The notes under the pieces were generated by a model. The model had not been told where the DNA came from. It saw nothing but the letters and a program-made list of their open reading frames with translations, and did no database searches. DNA of 64,000 nt. Source: Sphingomonas sp. Leaf33. GTDB taxonomy: Bacteria > Pseudomonadota > Alphaproteobacteria > Sphingomonadales > Sphingomonadaceae. Shown piece after piece: positions 43,404 through 52,785 of the stretch; position 1 is the stretch's first letter, and each line of letters starts with the position of its first letter. The stretch is from positions 2,326,408 through 2,390,407 of the forward strand of contig NZ_LMLB01000001.1 of assembly GCF_001421785.1 (NCBI RefSeq). The letters are read 5' to 3'. Made by a program: the position numbers and the translations under genes.

Positions 43404-45311
43404 TTACGCCTTCTGGTTGTCGTCCACTTCCGAGAATTCGGCGTCGACGACGTCGTCCTTCGGCGCATCGGCGGTGGCGTCGGCGGCAGGCGCGGCTTCC
43501 GCCTGTTGCTGCTTCTCGTAGATCGCCTGACCCAGCTTCATCGCGACCTGAGCCAACGCTTCGGCCTTGGTCTTCATCGCATCTGGATCATTCGATTCAA
43601 CCGCCGACTTGGCGTCCGCGATCGCCGTCTCGATCTCCGACTTCAGACCGCCGTCGACCTTGTCGCCATGCTCGGCCAGTTGGCGCTCGGTCGTGTGGAT
43701 CAGGCTCTCGGCGTTGTTCTTCGCCTCGGCGCCCTCGCGACGCTTCTTGTCCTCGTCGGCGAACTTCTCGGCATCGCGGACCATCTGGTCGATGTCTGCA
43801 TCCGACAAGCCACCCGAGGCCTGGATTCGGATCTGCTGTTCCTTGCCGGTGCCCTTGTCCTTGGCGCTGACGTTGACCAGGCCGTTGGCGTCGATGTCGA
43901 AGGTGACCTCGATCTGCGGCACGCCGCGCGGCGCCGGCGGGATGCCGACCAGGTCGAACTGGCCGAGCAGCTTGTTGTCCGCCGCCATTTCGCGCTCGCC
44001 CTGGAACACGCGGATCGTGACGGCCTGCTGGTTGTCGTCCGCGGTCGAATAGGTCTGCGACTTCTTGGTCGGGATCGTCGTGTTGCGATCGATCATGCGG
44101 GTGAACACGCCACCCAGCGTCTCGATGCCCAGCGACAGCGGCGTCACGTCGAGCAGCAGCACGTCCTTGACGTCGCCCTGCAGCACGCCCGCCTGAATGG
44201 CGGCGCCGATCGCGACGACTTCGTCCGGGTTGACGCCGACGTGCGGTTCCTTGCCGAAGAAGTCCTTCACGACCTGACGGACCTTCGGCATCCGGGTCAT
44301 GCCGCCGACCATCACGACTTCGTCGATGCTGTCGTTCTTGACGCCGGCGTCGGCCATCGCCTTCTTCAGCGGCTCGAGCGTGCGCTGGATCAGGTCGTCG
44401 ACCAGACGCTCGAGATCGGCGCGGCTGATCGCCTTGACCAGATGCTTCGGGCCGTTCTGGTCGGCGGTGATGAAGGGCAGGTTGACTTCGGTCGAGGCCG
44501 CCGACGACAGCTCGATCTTCGCCTTTTCGGCCGCTTCCTTCAGACGCTGGAGTGCCAGCTTGTCCTTGGTGAGGTCGATGCCCTCATCCTTCTTGAAGCC
44601 GTCGGCCAGATACTGGACCAGCTTCGCGTCGAAGTCCTCGCCGCCCAGGAAGGTGTCGCCGTTGGTCGCCTTCACCTCAAACACGCCGTCGCCGACTTCC
44701 AGGATCGAGATGTCGAACGTACCGCCGCCCAGGTCATAGACCGCGATCGTCTTGTTCTCGTTCTTGTCGAGGCCGTAGGCAAGCGCGGCAGCCGTCGGCT
44801 CGTTGATGATGCGCAGCACTTCCAGGCCGGCGATGCGGCCGGCGTCCTTGGTCGCCTGGCGCTGCGCGTCGTTGAAGTAGGCGGGAACCGTGATGACCGC
44901 CTGGGTCACCGTCTCGCCGAGATAGCTCTCGGCGGTTTCCTTCATCTTCTGGAGCGTGAAGGCGCTGATCTGCGAGGGGCTGTAATCCTCGCCGCCCGCC
45001 TTCACCCACGCGTCACCGTTCGAACCGCGCACGATCGTGTACGGGACCAGCTCGGTGTCCTTCTTGGTGACGGGGTCATCGAAGCGGCGGCCGATCAGGC
45101 GCTTCACCGCAAACACGGTATTGTCGGGGTTGGTCACCGCCTGGCGCTTGGCCGGCTGGCCGATCAGCCGCTCGCCGTCCTTGGCGAAGGCGACGATCGA
45201 CGGCGTGGTGCGCGCGCCTTCCGCATTCTCGATGACCTTCGGCTTGCCGCCTTCCATGACGGCGACGCAGCTGTTGGTCGTGCCCAGATCGATACCGATT
45301 ACTTTTGCCAT
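43404..45311 (-). CDS. dnaK: Chaperone DnaK (Hsp70)
   Basis: A 635-residue Hsp70. The nucleotide-binding domain starts [36 protein letters not shown] and [14 protein letters not shown] are Hsp70 signatures 2 and 3. The linker and substrate-binding domain ([17 protein letters not shown]) follow, and the C-terminus ends with a charged tail. It refolds proteins with DnaJ and GrpE. A sigma-32-like promoter is 90-120 bp upstream. Convergence with other genes is absent; dnaJ follows it after a structured repeat. Confidence 0.98.
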   Translation of the reverse strand: MAKVIGIDLGTTNSCVAVMEGGKPKVIENAEGARTTPSIVAFAKDGERLIGQPAKRQAVTNPDNTVFAVKRLIGRRFDDPVTKKDTELVPYTIVRGSNGDAWVKAGGEDYSPSQISAFTLQKMKETAESYLGETVTQAVITVPAYFNDAQRQATKDAGRIAGLEVLRIINEPTAAALAYGLDKNENKTIAVYDLGGGTFDISILEVGDGVFEVKATNGDTFLGGEDFDAKLVQYLADGFKKDEGIDLTKDKLALQRLKEAAEKAKIELSSAASTEVNLPFITADQNGPKHLVKAISRADLERLVDDLIQRTLEPLKKAMADAGVKNDSIDEVVMVGGMTRMPKVRQVVKDFFGKEPHVGVNPDEVVAIGAAIQAGVLQGDVKDVLLLDVTPLSLGIETLGGVFTRMIDRNTTIPTKKSQTYSTADDNQQAVTIRVFQGEREMAADNKLLGQFDLVGIPPAPRGVPQIEVTFDIDANGLVNVSAKDKGTGKEQQIRIQASGGLSDADIDQMVRDAEKFADEDKKRREGAEAKNNAESLIHTTERQLAEHGDKVDGGLKSEIETAIADAKSAVESNDPDAMKTKAEALAQVAMKLGQAIYEKQQQAEAAPAADATADAPKDDVVDAEFSEVDDNQKA

Positions 45312-45402
45312 AGTCTTCTGCCTGTACCCCCAGGTTTCACATTAGAAAAAGAGCCCCCGCATCCCTTTTTAGGCGACGAGGGAACTCATCGTTACCGGCG
45401 CG

Positions 45403-45430
45403 ATATAGGTGGGGTCAGGCTTGCCGCAAG
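45403..45430 (-). promoter_or_regulatory. Sigma-32-like heat-shock promoter for dnaK
   Basis: On the minus strand CTTGCG (45430-45425) and CCTATAT (45409-45403) are separated by 15 bp, close to the heat-shock consensus CTTGAA/CCTATAT. The -10 region is about 90 bp before the dnaK ATG. The match is by eye and the start point is not known. Confidence 0.5.
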
Positions 45431-45484
45431 AGCCGCCCCGGCCGTAGGATGGCGTCCGAATTTCTCGAATTGGGAGTGGGTTGG

Positions 45485-45916
45485 ATGCGGCTACCGATCG
45501 CGGCCGTCCTGGGGCTGGCGCTGGCGGCGTGCCAGCCGGCAGCACCGAACGCGAACTACGCCTGGGTCCGCCTGCCCGCCGTGCCGGGCCGACCGGGTGC
45601 TGCCTATTTCACGCTGGCCGCCGGTGGACAGCCGATCACGCTGACGTCGGTGACGACCCCGGCGGCCAGGCGCGCCGAGCTCCACGAAAGCATGGCCGGC
45701 GCCCACGGCACGATGTCGATGGCGCCGCTCAAATCGGTCGCGGTGCCGAGCGGCGGCGCGGTCACCTTCGCGCCGGGCGGGCGGCACGTGATGCTGTTCG
45801 ACATGGACCCGACGCTGAAGGCGGGCGACGCAACGCGGCTGACGCTGGTGTTGGGGGATGGAACGACGCTGGAGGCGAAGGCGGACGTGCGCGGCGCGGG
45901 GGATGCCGTGCGGTAA
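45485..45916 (+). CDS. PCu(A)C-type periplasmic copper chaperone (lipoprotein)
   Basis: A 143-residue protein. The signal peptide ends in a lipobox (LAAC), so it should be membrane anchored. The core ELHESMAGAHGTMSMAPL and GGRHVMLFDM carries the His/Met copper(I) ligands of the PCuAC family (H..M..H.M). Such chaperones deliver copper to cytochrome oxidase subunit II. The ATG at 45485 has GGGAG upstream; longer in-frame starts from 45449 lack a leader. No SCO or oxidase gene is adjacent. Confidence 0.85.
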   Translation: MRLPIAAVLGLALAACQPAAPNANYAWVRLPAVPGRPGAAYFTLAAGGQPITLTSVTTPAARRAELHESMAGAHGTMSMAPLKSVAVPSGGAVTFAPGGRHVMLFDMDPTLKAGDATRLTLVLGDGTTLEAKADVRGAGDAVR

Positions 45917-46459
45917 GTAGGATGTTGCGCGGGCGGCGTGTTCGGAAAGCTGGACGCTTTGACGATCGCTGTCGCCGGTCCGCTGAGACGGCGCTTCCGC
46001 CCGGTTGCAGACATTCCAGCGCGTTCCGAGCGTGACGCGATCGTATGATCCGGCGTGGCTAAGGTCACACGAAGGTCACACTATGCCGATCGAGACTTCT
46101 CTTCCGCGAAACCCGTCGGCGGAGCGGGCGACGAAGAATCAGCGATGAGAAAGAACTGGTGCTCGGATCGGTACGCGATGTTTTCCAACATTACTCCAAC
46201 AGTCGACTGAAAAAGCGTCTGTTATTGCCCCCCTCCAGTCATTGCCAGCGGCAGGGGATCGAACCCGCACCCCGTCTCCGGGGATCGCTGTAGCGATACG
46301 TCTACCAAATTCCGTCACGCTGGCGGCGCAGCGATAGCACGCTTACGCGAGCGTACCGAATATCCGCTTTCCACCCACAAGTGGACGACCCGCCTTCAAA
46401 GACACACAGTCGTTGCGGCCGCGCTCGCGTCCACCTAATCCTGCGCGCAGGAGGACCGA
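45917..46459. other. 543-bp gap with a tRNA-like sequence
   Basis: Between the copper chaperone and PH-domain genes no convincing protein gene was seen. The only recognisable structure is the degenerate tRNA-Leu-like sequence at 46243-46324. Short A/T-richer tracts around 46150-46230 may be promoter or remnant sequence. Confidence 0.5.
46243..46324 (-). tRNA. Degenerate tRNA-Leu-like sequence (probable pseudo-tRNA)
   Basis: An 82-nt class II tRNA-like fold on the minus strand. The acceptor GCCAGCG/CGCTGGC is a perfect 7-bp stem, the D region GACGGAATTTGGTAGACG matches tRNA-Leu, and a long variable arm CCCCG-GAGA-CGGGG is intact. The anticodon region instead reads ATCGCT-AC-AGCGAT, which folds into a 6-bp stem with a 2-nt loop, so no normal 7-nt anticodon loop exists. 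The T-loop is 8 nt rather than 7. There is no CCA. It is likely a pseudogene, though an unusual functional RNA cannot be excluded. Confidence 0.6.
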
Positions 46460-46978
46460 ATGGCACAGACGATCGATATCTTCCGTTCGTCCACCAGCGG
46501 GTGGCTGCGCGGGACGTTGGCCGGGTGGGGTACGGCATTGCTGTTCCTGGCCGGGCCGATCGGCGCGGTCGTCGCCAGCGGGACGACCGAGACGGTCAAT
46601 CCGGGGTGGCCGCTGCTCCTTTCGGCCGTCGCGCTGGTCATCGTCGCCGTGCGCTGGGTCGAGGACCGATCGACCAAATACGAGCTGACCGCCGACCGGC
46701 TGATTTTGCACCGCGGCCTCATCAACAAGTCGATCGACGAGGTTGAGCTGTACCGCGTGAAGGACGTGCGGATCGATTTCAGCATCATCAACCAGCTGGC
46801 CGACATCGGCACGCTGACGCTGACCACGTCGGACGAGACGACGCGGCAGCAACCGCTGGTTCTGCGGAATATCCATCGCGCCCGTGCGCGGCGCGAAGCG
46901 CTGCGCACGCGGGTCGAAGCGGCGCGGCGGCGGCGCGGGGTGCGCGAGTTCGATATGGTCGACGACGCCGTCTACTGA
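46460..46978 (+). CDS. Bacterial PH-domain (bPH2/DUF304) membrane protein
   Basis: A 172-residue protein. Two hydrophobic segments (LAGWGTALLFLAGPIGAVVAS and WPLLLSAVALVIVAVRW) are followed by a bPH2 domain: YELTADRLILHRGLINKSIDEVELYRVKDVRI and IGTLTLTTSDETTRQQPLVLRNI. The tail is arginine-rich. GGAGG precedes the ATG. Role is unknown; these proteins may sense or organise membranes. It converges on the hypothetical exported protein gene. Confidence 0.85.
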   Translation: MAQTIDIFRSSTSGWLRGTLAGWGTALLFLAGPIGAVVASGTTETVNPGWPLLLSAVALVIVAVRWVEDRSTKYELTADRLILHRGLINKSIDEVELYRVKDVRIDFSIINQLADIGTLTLTTSDETTRQQPLVLRNIHRARARREALRTRVEAARRRRGVREFDMVDDAVY

Positions 46979-47004
46979 CGGCGCCGCCGCTCCCTCGCCG
47001 CCGA

Positions 47005-47739
47005 TCAGTCGTCGGTGTCGCCGGGGTCCCAGAAGGTTGCGATGGCAATGCCGGCGATGAGCGCCGCGTCGCGCTGTGCCGGGTCGCGCAGCACCGCGAC
47101 GCGCACGCGAGTCAGCCCGTTCGTGTCGATCGCCGCCACCGGCAGCCCCTGGGCATCGTCCACCCAATAGCCAACCGCCGTGTCGGTTCGCACGCCGCGC
47201 GGCCCCAGATCGTGCGACGTCCTGAGGCTCAGCCGCGCGCTGCCGATCACGACCTCCCCGGCGCGGGCCGTCGGCTGGATCGGCTGCGACGGTTGGACCA
47301 TCGCACCGAGCAGCAGGTAGCCGATCGGACGCCCGTCCCGCTGGAAATCGCACCGCATCCTGAGCGGCGCGCGCGGCCGGGCGATGCTCGCCGACCCGAC
47401 GTCCAGTCGCTCTTCGGATCGAAAATAGGCGCAGGTGCCGCCCAGCTGTCCGCCGACGTCCGCTCCGGTCACCTCGAACATGGTGCGTCCAAGTCGTGCC
47501 GTCTGGCTATAGTCGAACACGGTGTCCCCGCTGCTGCGCGTTCGCCCCTCCGCCCGGCGCTTCACCCACCCGACAGCGGCGCCGACCCGCAGCGTGCCGT
47601 CCCGGAACAACGGCTTACGTACCTCGATCACATCGCCGCGCGCGGCAAAGGCCTGAAAGCCGGTCATCGCCGGGCCACCCGCCGTGGCCGCGGTCGGGAG
47701 CAGCGCCATCACGGTAAAGACCGCAGCGATCCTTCGCAT
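47005..47739 (-). CDS. Exported protein of unknown function
   Basis: A 244-residue protein with a signal peptide (MRRIAAVFTVMALLPTAATA). The body is beta-rich with repeated motifs such as DVIEVRKPLFRDGTLRVGAAVGWVKRR and RTMFEVTGADVGGQLGGTCAYFRSEER, and a C-terminal acidic end (WDPGDTDD). No family was recognised. The ATG at 47739 has GAGAGG 6 nt upstream (47745 is the alternative). It is probably periplasmic. Divergent from a small membrane protein gene. Confidence 0.7.
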   Translation of the reverse strand: MRRIAAVFTVMALLPTAATAGGPAMTGFQAFAARGDVIEVRKPLFRDGTLRVGAAVGWVKRRAEGRTRSSGDTVFDYSQTARLGRTMFEVTGADVGGQLGGTCAYFRSEERLDVGSASIARPRAPLRMRCDFQRDGRPIGYLLLGAMVQPSQPIQPTARAGEVVIGSARLSLRTSHDLGPRGVRTDTAVGYWVDDAQGLPVAAIDTNGLTRVRVAVLRDPAQRDAALIAGIAIATFWDPGDTDD

Positions 47740-47993
47740 GTTCATCCTCTCACACCCGCGTTCATTTCGCCTGCGTATCAGTAAGACCGCGCGCCGTCTG
47801 TCGGCACGCTGAACGCATTTCGCGACGACGGTAGAAACCGCGCAAAAGCGTCTCACGAAAAAGTTCCGCTCGGCTCGTCGCATTTTTCCACATGTGCGAA
47901 GCAAGCCGCTTGAACGCCGTCACGCCTTGCGTCAGCGGGAGCAGACCGGGCGGGGGGCCTGGTGTCGACACATGTTCGCCACTGAGGGATATC

Positions 47994-48188
47994 ATGTTGG
48001 AAGTGTTCGCCTTTTCGTGCAGCCTGCTGCTCAGCTTCGTCATGACGGGCGTCGAGCGCAACCACCGTCAGCGCCGCCCCCACCCCCCGGTCCTGATCCA
48101 CGCCGGTTACGCGCTGGTCGGCCTGCTGAGCGCGACCGCGATGCTGCTGACGGGATTTGTCGCGGGCGCAGCGCTCGGCTACGTCTGA
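47994..48188 (+). CDS. Small two-helix membrane protein, unknown function
   Basis: A 64-residue protein with two hydrophobic segments (VFAFSCSLLLSFVMTG and HAGYALVGLLSATAMLLTGFVAGAALG) and a histidine/proline-rich loop between them. GAGGGAT lies 6 nt before the ATG. No family recognised. It lies 87 bp before ychF. Confidence 0.55.
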   Translation: MLEVFAFSCSLLLSFVMTGVERNHRQRRPHPPVLIHAGYALVGLLSATAMLLTGFVAGAALGYV

Positions 48189-48275
48189 TCCGACCGGCGC
48201 CGCCGGGCTGGCGTTCCGGCGACCCATCCCCTAGGGACGCGGCACATTTCTCGCATTCCCGTTTAGGATCAGATC

Positions 48276-49376
48276 ATGGGTTTCCGCTGCGGCATCGTCG
48301 GCCTGCCGAACGTCGGCAAGTCGACGCTTTTCAACGCGCTCACCGAGACGGCCGCCGCGCAGGCCGCGAACTATCCCTTCTGCACGATCGAGCCGAACGT
48401 CGGCAACGTCGCCGTGCCCGACCCGCGGCTTCAGAAGCTGGCCGAGATCGCGGGCTCTGCCAAGATCATCGAGACGCAGCTGGGCTTCGTCGATATCGCC
48501 GGGCTGGTGCGCGGCGCATCGAAGGGTGAAGGCCTGGGCAATCAGTTCCTGGGCAACATCCGCGAAGTCGACGCGATCGTCCACGTCCTGCGCTGTTTCG
48601 AGAACGACGATATCCAGCACGTCGACAACAAGGTCGATCCGATCGCGGATGCCGAGACGGTCGAAACCGAGCTGATGCTCGCCGACCTGGAAAGCCTGGA
48701 GAAGCGCGTGCCCAATCTCGCCAAGAAGGCGACGCAGGGCGACAAGGAAGCCAAGGTCGCCGCCGCCGTGCTCGGCCAGGCGCTCGACCTGCTGCGCGAC
48801 GGCAAGCCCGCGCGGCTGACCGTCCCCAAGGATGTCGAGGAAGAACGCGTTTTCGCGCAGTCGCAGCTCATCACCGCCAAGCCGGTGCTGTACGTCTGCA
48901 ACGTGAACGAGGAGGATGCCGCGAACGGCAACGCGCTGTCGGCCAAGGTCTTCGAAAAGGCAAAGGCCGAGGGCGCGCAGGCAGTCGTCGTGTCGGCGGC
49001 GATCGAGGCGGACATCGCGACGATGCCGGTCGAGGACCGGGCTGAATTCCTGGCCGAGCTGGGGCTGGAGGAAACCGGCCTGACCCGCGTCATCCGTGCC
49101 GGATACGACCTGCTCCACCTGCTGACGTTCTTCACCGTCGGCCCCAAGGAAGCCCGCGCGTGGACGACGCATGTCGGCGCCAAGGCCCCGCAGGCGGCGG
49201 GCGAGATCCACACCGATTTCGAACGCGGCTTCATCCGCGCCGAGACGATCGCCTATGACGACTATGTCCAGTTCAAGGGCGAGACCGGCGCACGCGATGC
49301 GGGCAAGCTGCGGTCGGAAGGCAAGGAGTATGTCGTCAAGGACGGCGACGTGATGCTGTTCCGCTTCAACGTCTGA
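48276..49376 (+). CDS. ychF: Ribosome-associated ATPase YchF
   Basis: A 366-residue OBG-type P-loop protein. The walker A GLPNVGKSTLFNALT is at the N-terminus, followed by DIAGLVRGASKGEGLGNQF and NVNEED (the altered NxxE nucleotide motif that favours ATP). The TGS-domain C-terminus (FFTVGPKEARAWT...FIRAETIAYDDYVQFKGE) is typical. Start at the ATG 48276 is usual for the family (MGFRCGIVGLPNVGK). It is a translation/stress ATPase whose role is only partly understood. Confidence 0.97.
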   Translation: MGFRCGIVGLPNVGKSTLFNALTETAAAQAANYPFCTIEPNVGNVAVPDPRLQKLAEIAGSAKIIETQLGFVDIAGLVRGASKGEGLGNQFLGNIREVDAIVHVLRCFENDDIQHVDNKVDPIADAETVETELMLADLESLEKRVPNLAKKATQGDKEAKVAAAVLGQALDLLRDGKPARLTVPKDVEEERVFAQSQLITAKPVLYVCNVNEEDAANGNALSAKVFEKAKAEGAQAVVVSAAIEADIATMPVEDRAEFLAELGLEETGLTRVIRAGYDLLHLLTFFTVGPKEARAWTTHVGAKAPQAAGEIHTDFERGFIRAETIAYDDYVQFKGETGARDAGKLRSEGKEYVVKDGDVMLFRFNV

Positions 49377-49498
49377 CCAGGCGTCAGGGCACCGGCTGTA
49401 TACAGTAGCCGGCTATCGGTTCGCCTTGACGACGCGGCACGGCAGTGCGACGAACCGTTCGTCTTGCGACCGGGAGAGCAACGGTGTATGATTCTGCT

Positions 49499-49762
49499 AT
49501 GACGCTTCGCCCCCTGCTCGCCGCTGTCGCCCTGCTTGCCGCACCCGCAGCGTTGGCGGCCGATCCGTCGTCGCCCGCCACGCAGACCGCCGACGGTGCC
49601 GCCCGCAGCGATGGCCCGACCCGGGGCGCGATGCCGCGCAAGGCCGACCGCAAGCAGCCGGGCGTGCCGTCGCGGTCGCGCATCATGGACGCACCGGGCG
49701 TCGCGCTGATGATGATCCCGGCCGCATGGGACCCCGAGATGCCGTCCGGCTTCCACCGCTGA
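49499..49762 (+). CDS. Small exported protein, unknown function
   Basis: An 87-residue protein with a signal peptide (MTLRPLLAAVALLAAPAALA) and a hydrophilic mature part rich in Ala, Pro, Arg and Asp (about residues 22-60) ending with MIPAAWDPEMPSGFHR. No known domain. The ATG at 49499 begins the leader; in-frame sequence upstream is non-leader. It lies 58 bp before the phosphodiesterase-like gene and may be co-transcribed with it. Confidence 0.55.
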   Translation: MTLRPLLAAVALLAAPAALAADPSSPATQTADGAARSDGPTRGAMPRKADRKQPGVPSRSRIMDAPGVALMMIPAAWDPEMPSGFHR

Positions 49763-49820
49763 TCCGTACCGACGGGCATCCCGTCTGGAGATTGTCACAC
49801 GGCTGGGGCAAAGGGATGGG

Positions 49821-51107
49821 ATGCGTATTCCGGTCCTGCTCGCCTGCCTGTCCGCCGCGTCGCTCGGTGCATGCGCCGTCACTCCCCCGCCCGGCGCAAC
49901 GGTTGCGCCGCCTGACCTGTCGCCACTCGCCGCGCCGGTCGAGGCCCGCGCGCCGGTCACCATCCTGATCTCGATCGACGGCTTCCGCCCCGACTATCTC
50001 GACCGCAGCATCACCCCGCATCTGTCGCAACTGGCGAGCGACGGCGTGCGCGCGGCGATGCGGCCGTCGTTTCCGTCGAAGACCTTCCCCAACCACTGGG
50101 CGATCGTCACCGGGCTGCGTCCCGACCGCAACGGCATCGTCTCGAACACTATCGAGGACCCGAGCGGCAAGCGCGACAAGTTCACCATGGCGACCGACGA
50201 CCCGTGGTGGTGGAATGCCGCGCCGCCGCTGTGGGTCGACGCCGAGGCCGCCGGCATCCGAAGCGCCGCGATGTTCTGGCCAGGCGCCTCGGTCGCCTAT
50301 GGCGGTACGCGCGAGGACGATTGGCCCAACGACATCGTCGGCGGCGTGCGGCCGAACGACTGGATTCCCTACGGCGAGGCCGTCGACGAGACGCAGCGCG
50401 TCGACACTATCATCGACTGGCTGCGCCGCCCGCTGGCAACCCGCCCGGCGTTCCTGACGCTGTATTTCGAGGAGGTCGATACCGCCGGCCACCGCTACGG
50501 CCCCGATGACGCGCGAACGAACGCGGCGATCGCCAAGGTCGACCGCGCGATCGGCTATCTGACCACGCAATTGGCCACACTCAACCAGCCGGCCAACATC
50601 ATCGTCGTATCCGATCACGGGATGGCGCCCGTCACCAAGGATCAGGTCATCGCGCTCGCCGATCTGGCGTCGGACACGGATAGCCGGGCGGTCGAGACCG
50701 GCGTGTTCGCCAGCTTCCAGCCGCTGCCAGGGCGAGAGGCGGCGCTGGCCGCAAGCCTGTCGCGACCGCGCGATCATGTTCGCTGCTGGCCGAAAGCGCA
50801 GATCCCGGCGCGCCTCCATTACGGTCGCAATCCGCGTGTACCGGCGTGGTTCTGCCTGGCCGATCCGGGCTGGCGCATCCTTGCCAAGCCGGCGAGCCGG
50901 CCGAACGGCGGCGAGCATGGCTATGACAACGACGTGCCCGACATGCGCGCGATCTTCATTGCCAGCGGTCCGGCCTTTGCCCGACAGAAAGCGCTACCGG
51001 TGTTCGACAATGTCGATGTCTATGCGCTGATTCGGCGGGTCATCGGCCTGCCGCAGGTCGGGGGCAAGGACGCGACGCTGGAGCCGGTCGCGGGCGCGCT
51101 GCGGTAG
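49821..51107 (+). CDS. Nucleotide pyrophosphatase/phosphodiesterase-like lipoprotein
   Basis: A 428-residue member of the alkaline-phosphatase superfamily. The signal peptide has a lipobox (LGAC). Metal-binding ISIDGFRPDYLD (Asp), the nucleophile threonine in FPSKTFPNHWAIVTG, EEVDTAGHRYGP (Asp/His), VVSDHGMAP (Asp/His) and EHGYDNDVPDMRAIFIASGP are the NPP-family motifs in order. It should hydrolyse phosphodiester or pyrophosphate bonds at the outer face. It may be transcribed with the small exported protein gene upstream. Confidence 0.9.
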   Translation: MRIPVLLACLSAASLGACAVTPPPGATVAPPDLSPLAAPVEARAPVTILISIDGFRPDYLDRSITPHLSQLASDGVRAAMRPSFPSKTFPNHWAIVTGLRPDRNGIVSNTIEDPSGKRDKFTMATDDPWWWNAAPPLWVDAEAAGIRSAAMFWPGASVAYGGTREDDWPNDIVGGVRPNDWIPYGEAVDETQRVDTIIDWLRRPLATRPAFLTLYFEEVDTAGHRYGPDDARTNAAIAKVDRAIGYLTTQLATLNQPANIIVVSDHGMAPVTKDQVIALADLASDTDSRAVETGVFASFQPLPGREAALAASLSRPRDHVRCWPKAQIPARLHYGRNPRVPAWFCLADPGWRILAKPASRPNGGEHGYDNDVPDMRAIFIASGPAFARQKALPVFDNVDVYALIRRVIGLPQVGGKDATLEPVAGALR

Positions 51108-51148
51108 ATCCGGTCCGGTGCGGGCGGGGATATCCCGCCCGCTCTCCG

Positions 51149-51682
51149 TCAGTCGCGCCGGTCGCGGCGGTTCTCGCGACGCAGCTCGCGGCGATCCTGG
51201 CGATATTCGCGGCGGTACTCCTGCCGGTCATCGCGCCGCTCGCGCTGATATTCCTGCGGCGATGCGTTGCCGCGGCGATAGTCCTGCCAGTCGTCGCGGC
51301 GATCCTGCCGGTATGCGCGGTCGTCCTGCCGCCGGTCGCGGGCATAGTCGTTCCAGTTGTCGCGCAGTTCGCGCCGGTCACCGCGCCAGTCGCGACGGCG
51401 GCCTTCCCAATAGGATTGCTGGCGCCCGTCCCAGCGATACGGGCGGCGATACTGGTCGTAGACGTAATAGCCGGTGCCCGGATAATAATAGTCGCCGTAC
51501 CAGCCCCAATAGGGATTGCCGTAGGCGCCGTAGCCGCCGTCATAATAGCCGCCGTCGTAATAGCCCCCGCCATAGCCGGCGCCGTAGCCGAGCGAGACGC
51601 CCGAATAGCCATAGCCATCGGTACAGGCGGTGAGAGCGAGCCCGCCGGCGGCGGCGAGCAGGACGAAGGGCAGCTTTGCCAT
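51149..51682 (-). CDS. Tyr/Gly- and Arg/Asp-rich lipoprotein
   Basis: A 177-residue lipoprotein (MAKLPFVLLAAAGGLALTAC). The first third of the mature part is Tyr/Gly-rich (GYGYSGVSLGYGAGYGGG...). The remainder is a low-complexity Arg/Asp/Tyr repeat region (QDDRAYRQDRRDDWQDYRRG). GGGAG lies 6 nt before the ATG. Similar proteins are often annotated as hypothetical. A structural or surface role is guessed from composition only. Confidence 0.65.
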   Translation of the reverse strand: MAKLPFVLLAAAGGLALTACTDGYGYSGVSLGYGAGYGGGYYDGGYYDGGYGAYGNPYWGWYGDYYYPGTGYYVYDQYRRPYRWDGRQQSYWEGRRRDWRGDRRELRDNWNDYARDRRQDDRAYRQDRRDDWQDYRRGNASPQEYQRERRDDRQEYRREYRQDRRELRRENRRDRRD

Positions 51683-51788
51683 GATGAACTCCCGGTCAAC
51701 ACATGAGGTCGTGCGGCGGGAACGTGGCGGGTAGCGGCGCGGTTCCGCGAGGGTACGGTCGGTGAGATCGCAGCGGGCATAAACGGAA

Positions 51789-51820
51789 CGGGCGGCACAC
51801 CCGTGGTGCACCGCCCGCCT
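51789..51820 (-). terminator. Possible terminator of the bc1 operon
   Basis: GGGCGGCAC (51791-51799) and an imperfect complement near 51808-51818 form a GC-rich stem about 110 bp past the cytochrome c1 stop. Only a short T-rich tail (GTTCCGTTT) follows on the minus strand, so function is uncertain. Confidence 0.35.
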
Positions 51821-51927
51821 TCGATTTCGATCTTCTCGACCACGCCGTCAGACGGAGCCGCTTCGCGGCACCGCTGCCCGCCGTGGCAGCGCCCCGATTT
51901 GCTCACGCAAATCGGAGGTGTGCCCGC

Positions 51928-52770
51928 TCAATGCTTCTTGTCGCGCCAGACGCTTTTGTATGCGCCCCAGGTCAGGAAGCAGAAGATCACCAGGAACAGC
52001 ACCGCTGCCCAACCGGCGGCGTGACGCGCGCCTAGCTTAGGCTCCGCGGTCCAGGTCAGGAACGCGGCGACGTCGGTCGCCATCTGGTTGACGGTCGGCT
52101 GCGTGCCGTCGACGTACTGGACTTGGCCGTTGCTGGTCAGCGGCGGCGCCATCGCCAGGTTCAGGTTGGCGAAATACGGGTTGTAGTGCAGGCCCTTCGG
52201 CGTCTTGGCGTCCGGGAACTTGCGCAGCAGCTCGGCCGGCTGGTTCTGGTAGCCGGTAATCAGCGAATAAACATAGGCCGGGCCGTCATGCCGCGCCTTC
52301 GTCATCAGCGACAGGTCGGGCGGCACCGCATTGTTGTTTGCGGCGCGCGCGGCGATGTCGTTGGCGAACGGCGCCGGGAAGCGATCCGACGCCAGGTTCT
52401 TGCGCGTCGCCATCTCACCCGTCTCCGGGTTCGGGGCGGGCGTTTCGATCGCCCACTGCGCCGCGATCGCCTTAACCTCGGCTTCGCTGTAGCCGATCTG
52501 CTCCAGGTCGCGGAACGACACCAGCTTCAGCGAGTGGCAGGCCGAGCAGACTTCCTTGTACACCTGGAAGCCGCGCTGCAGCTGCCGGTTGTCGAAGGTG
52601 CCGAACGGACCGTTGGAGGCGAGCTCCAGTTCCTTGGGAGCCTTGTGGAACTCGTGTTCCGCGGTGGGGGCGGCCGGCTCCTGGATGGCGCCGACGGTCG
52701 TCGAGATGAACCCGACGAACGCCATGACCGCGAAGGCGAGACCGACGAGACCGCCGATAATGCGAACCAT
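51928..52770 (-). CDS. petC: Cytochrome c1 of the bc1 complex
   Basis: A 280-residue membrane-anchored cytochrome c1. The heme site is VCSACHSLK (CxxCH), PPDLSLMTKARHDG and YVYSLITGY are typical c1 blocks, and a C-terminal helix (AGWAAVLFLVIFCFLTWGAY) anchors it. A hydrophobic N-terminal segment is present. It transfers electrons from the Rieske protein to soluble cytochrome c. It is the third gene of petABC. Confidence 0.97.
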   Translation of the reverse strand: MVRIIGGLVGLAFAVMAFVGFISTTVGAIQEPAAPTAEHEFHKAPKELELASNGPFGTFDNRQLQRGFQVYKEVCSACHSLKLVSFRDLEQIGYSEAEVKAIAAQWAIETPAPNPETGEMATRKNLASDRFPAPFANDIAARAANNNAVPPDLSLMTKARHDGPAYVYSLITGYQNQPAELLRKFPDAKTPKGLHYNPYFANLNLAMAPPLTSNGQVQYVDGTQPTVNQMATDVAAFLTWTAEPKLGARHAAGWAAVLFLVIFCFLTWGAYKSVWRDKKH

Positions 52771-52785
52771 GATGTCTCTCGTCCC

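Noticed and set aside
43506..45644. A 712-codon open frame antisense to dnaK
   Set aside because: It mirrors dnaK codons and has no recognisable domain; long antisense frames are common at this GC content.
46083..46148. A 21-codon open frame in the gap before the PH-domain gene
   Set aside because: Too short, with no conserved features or ribosome site.
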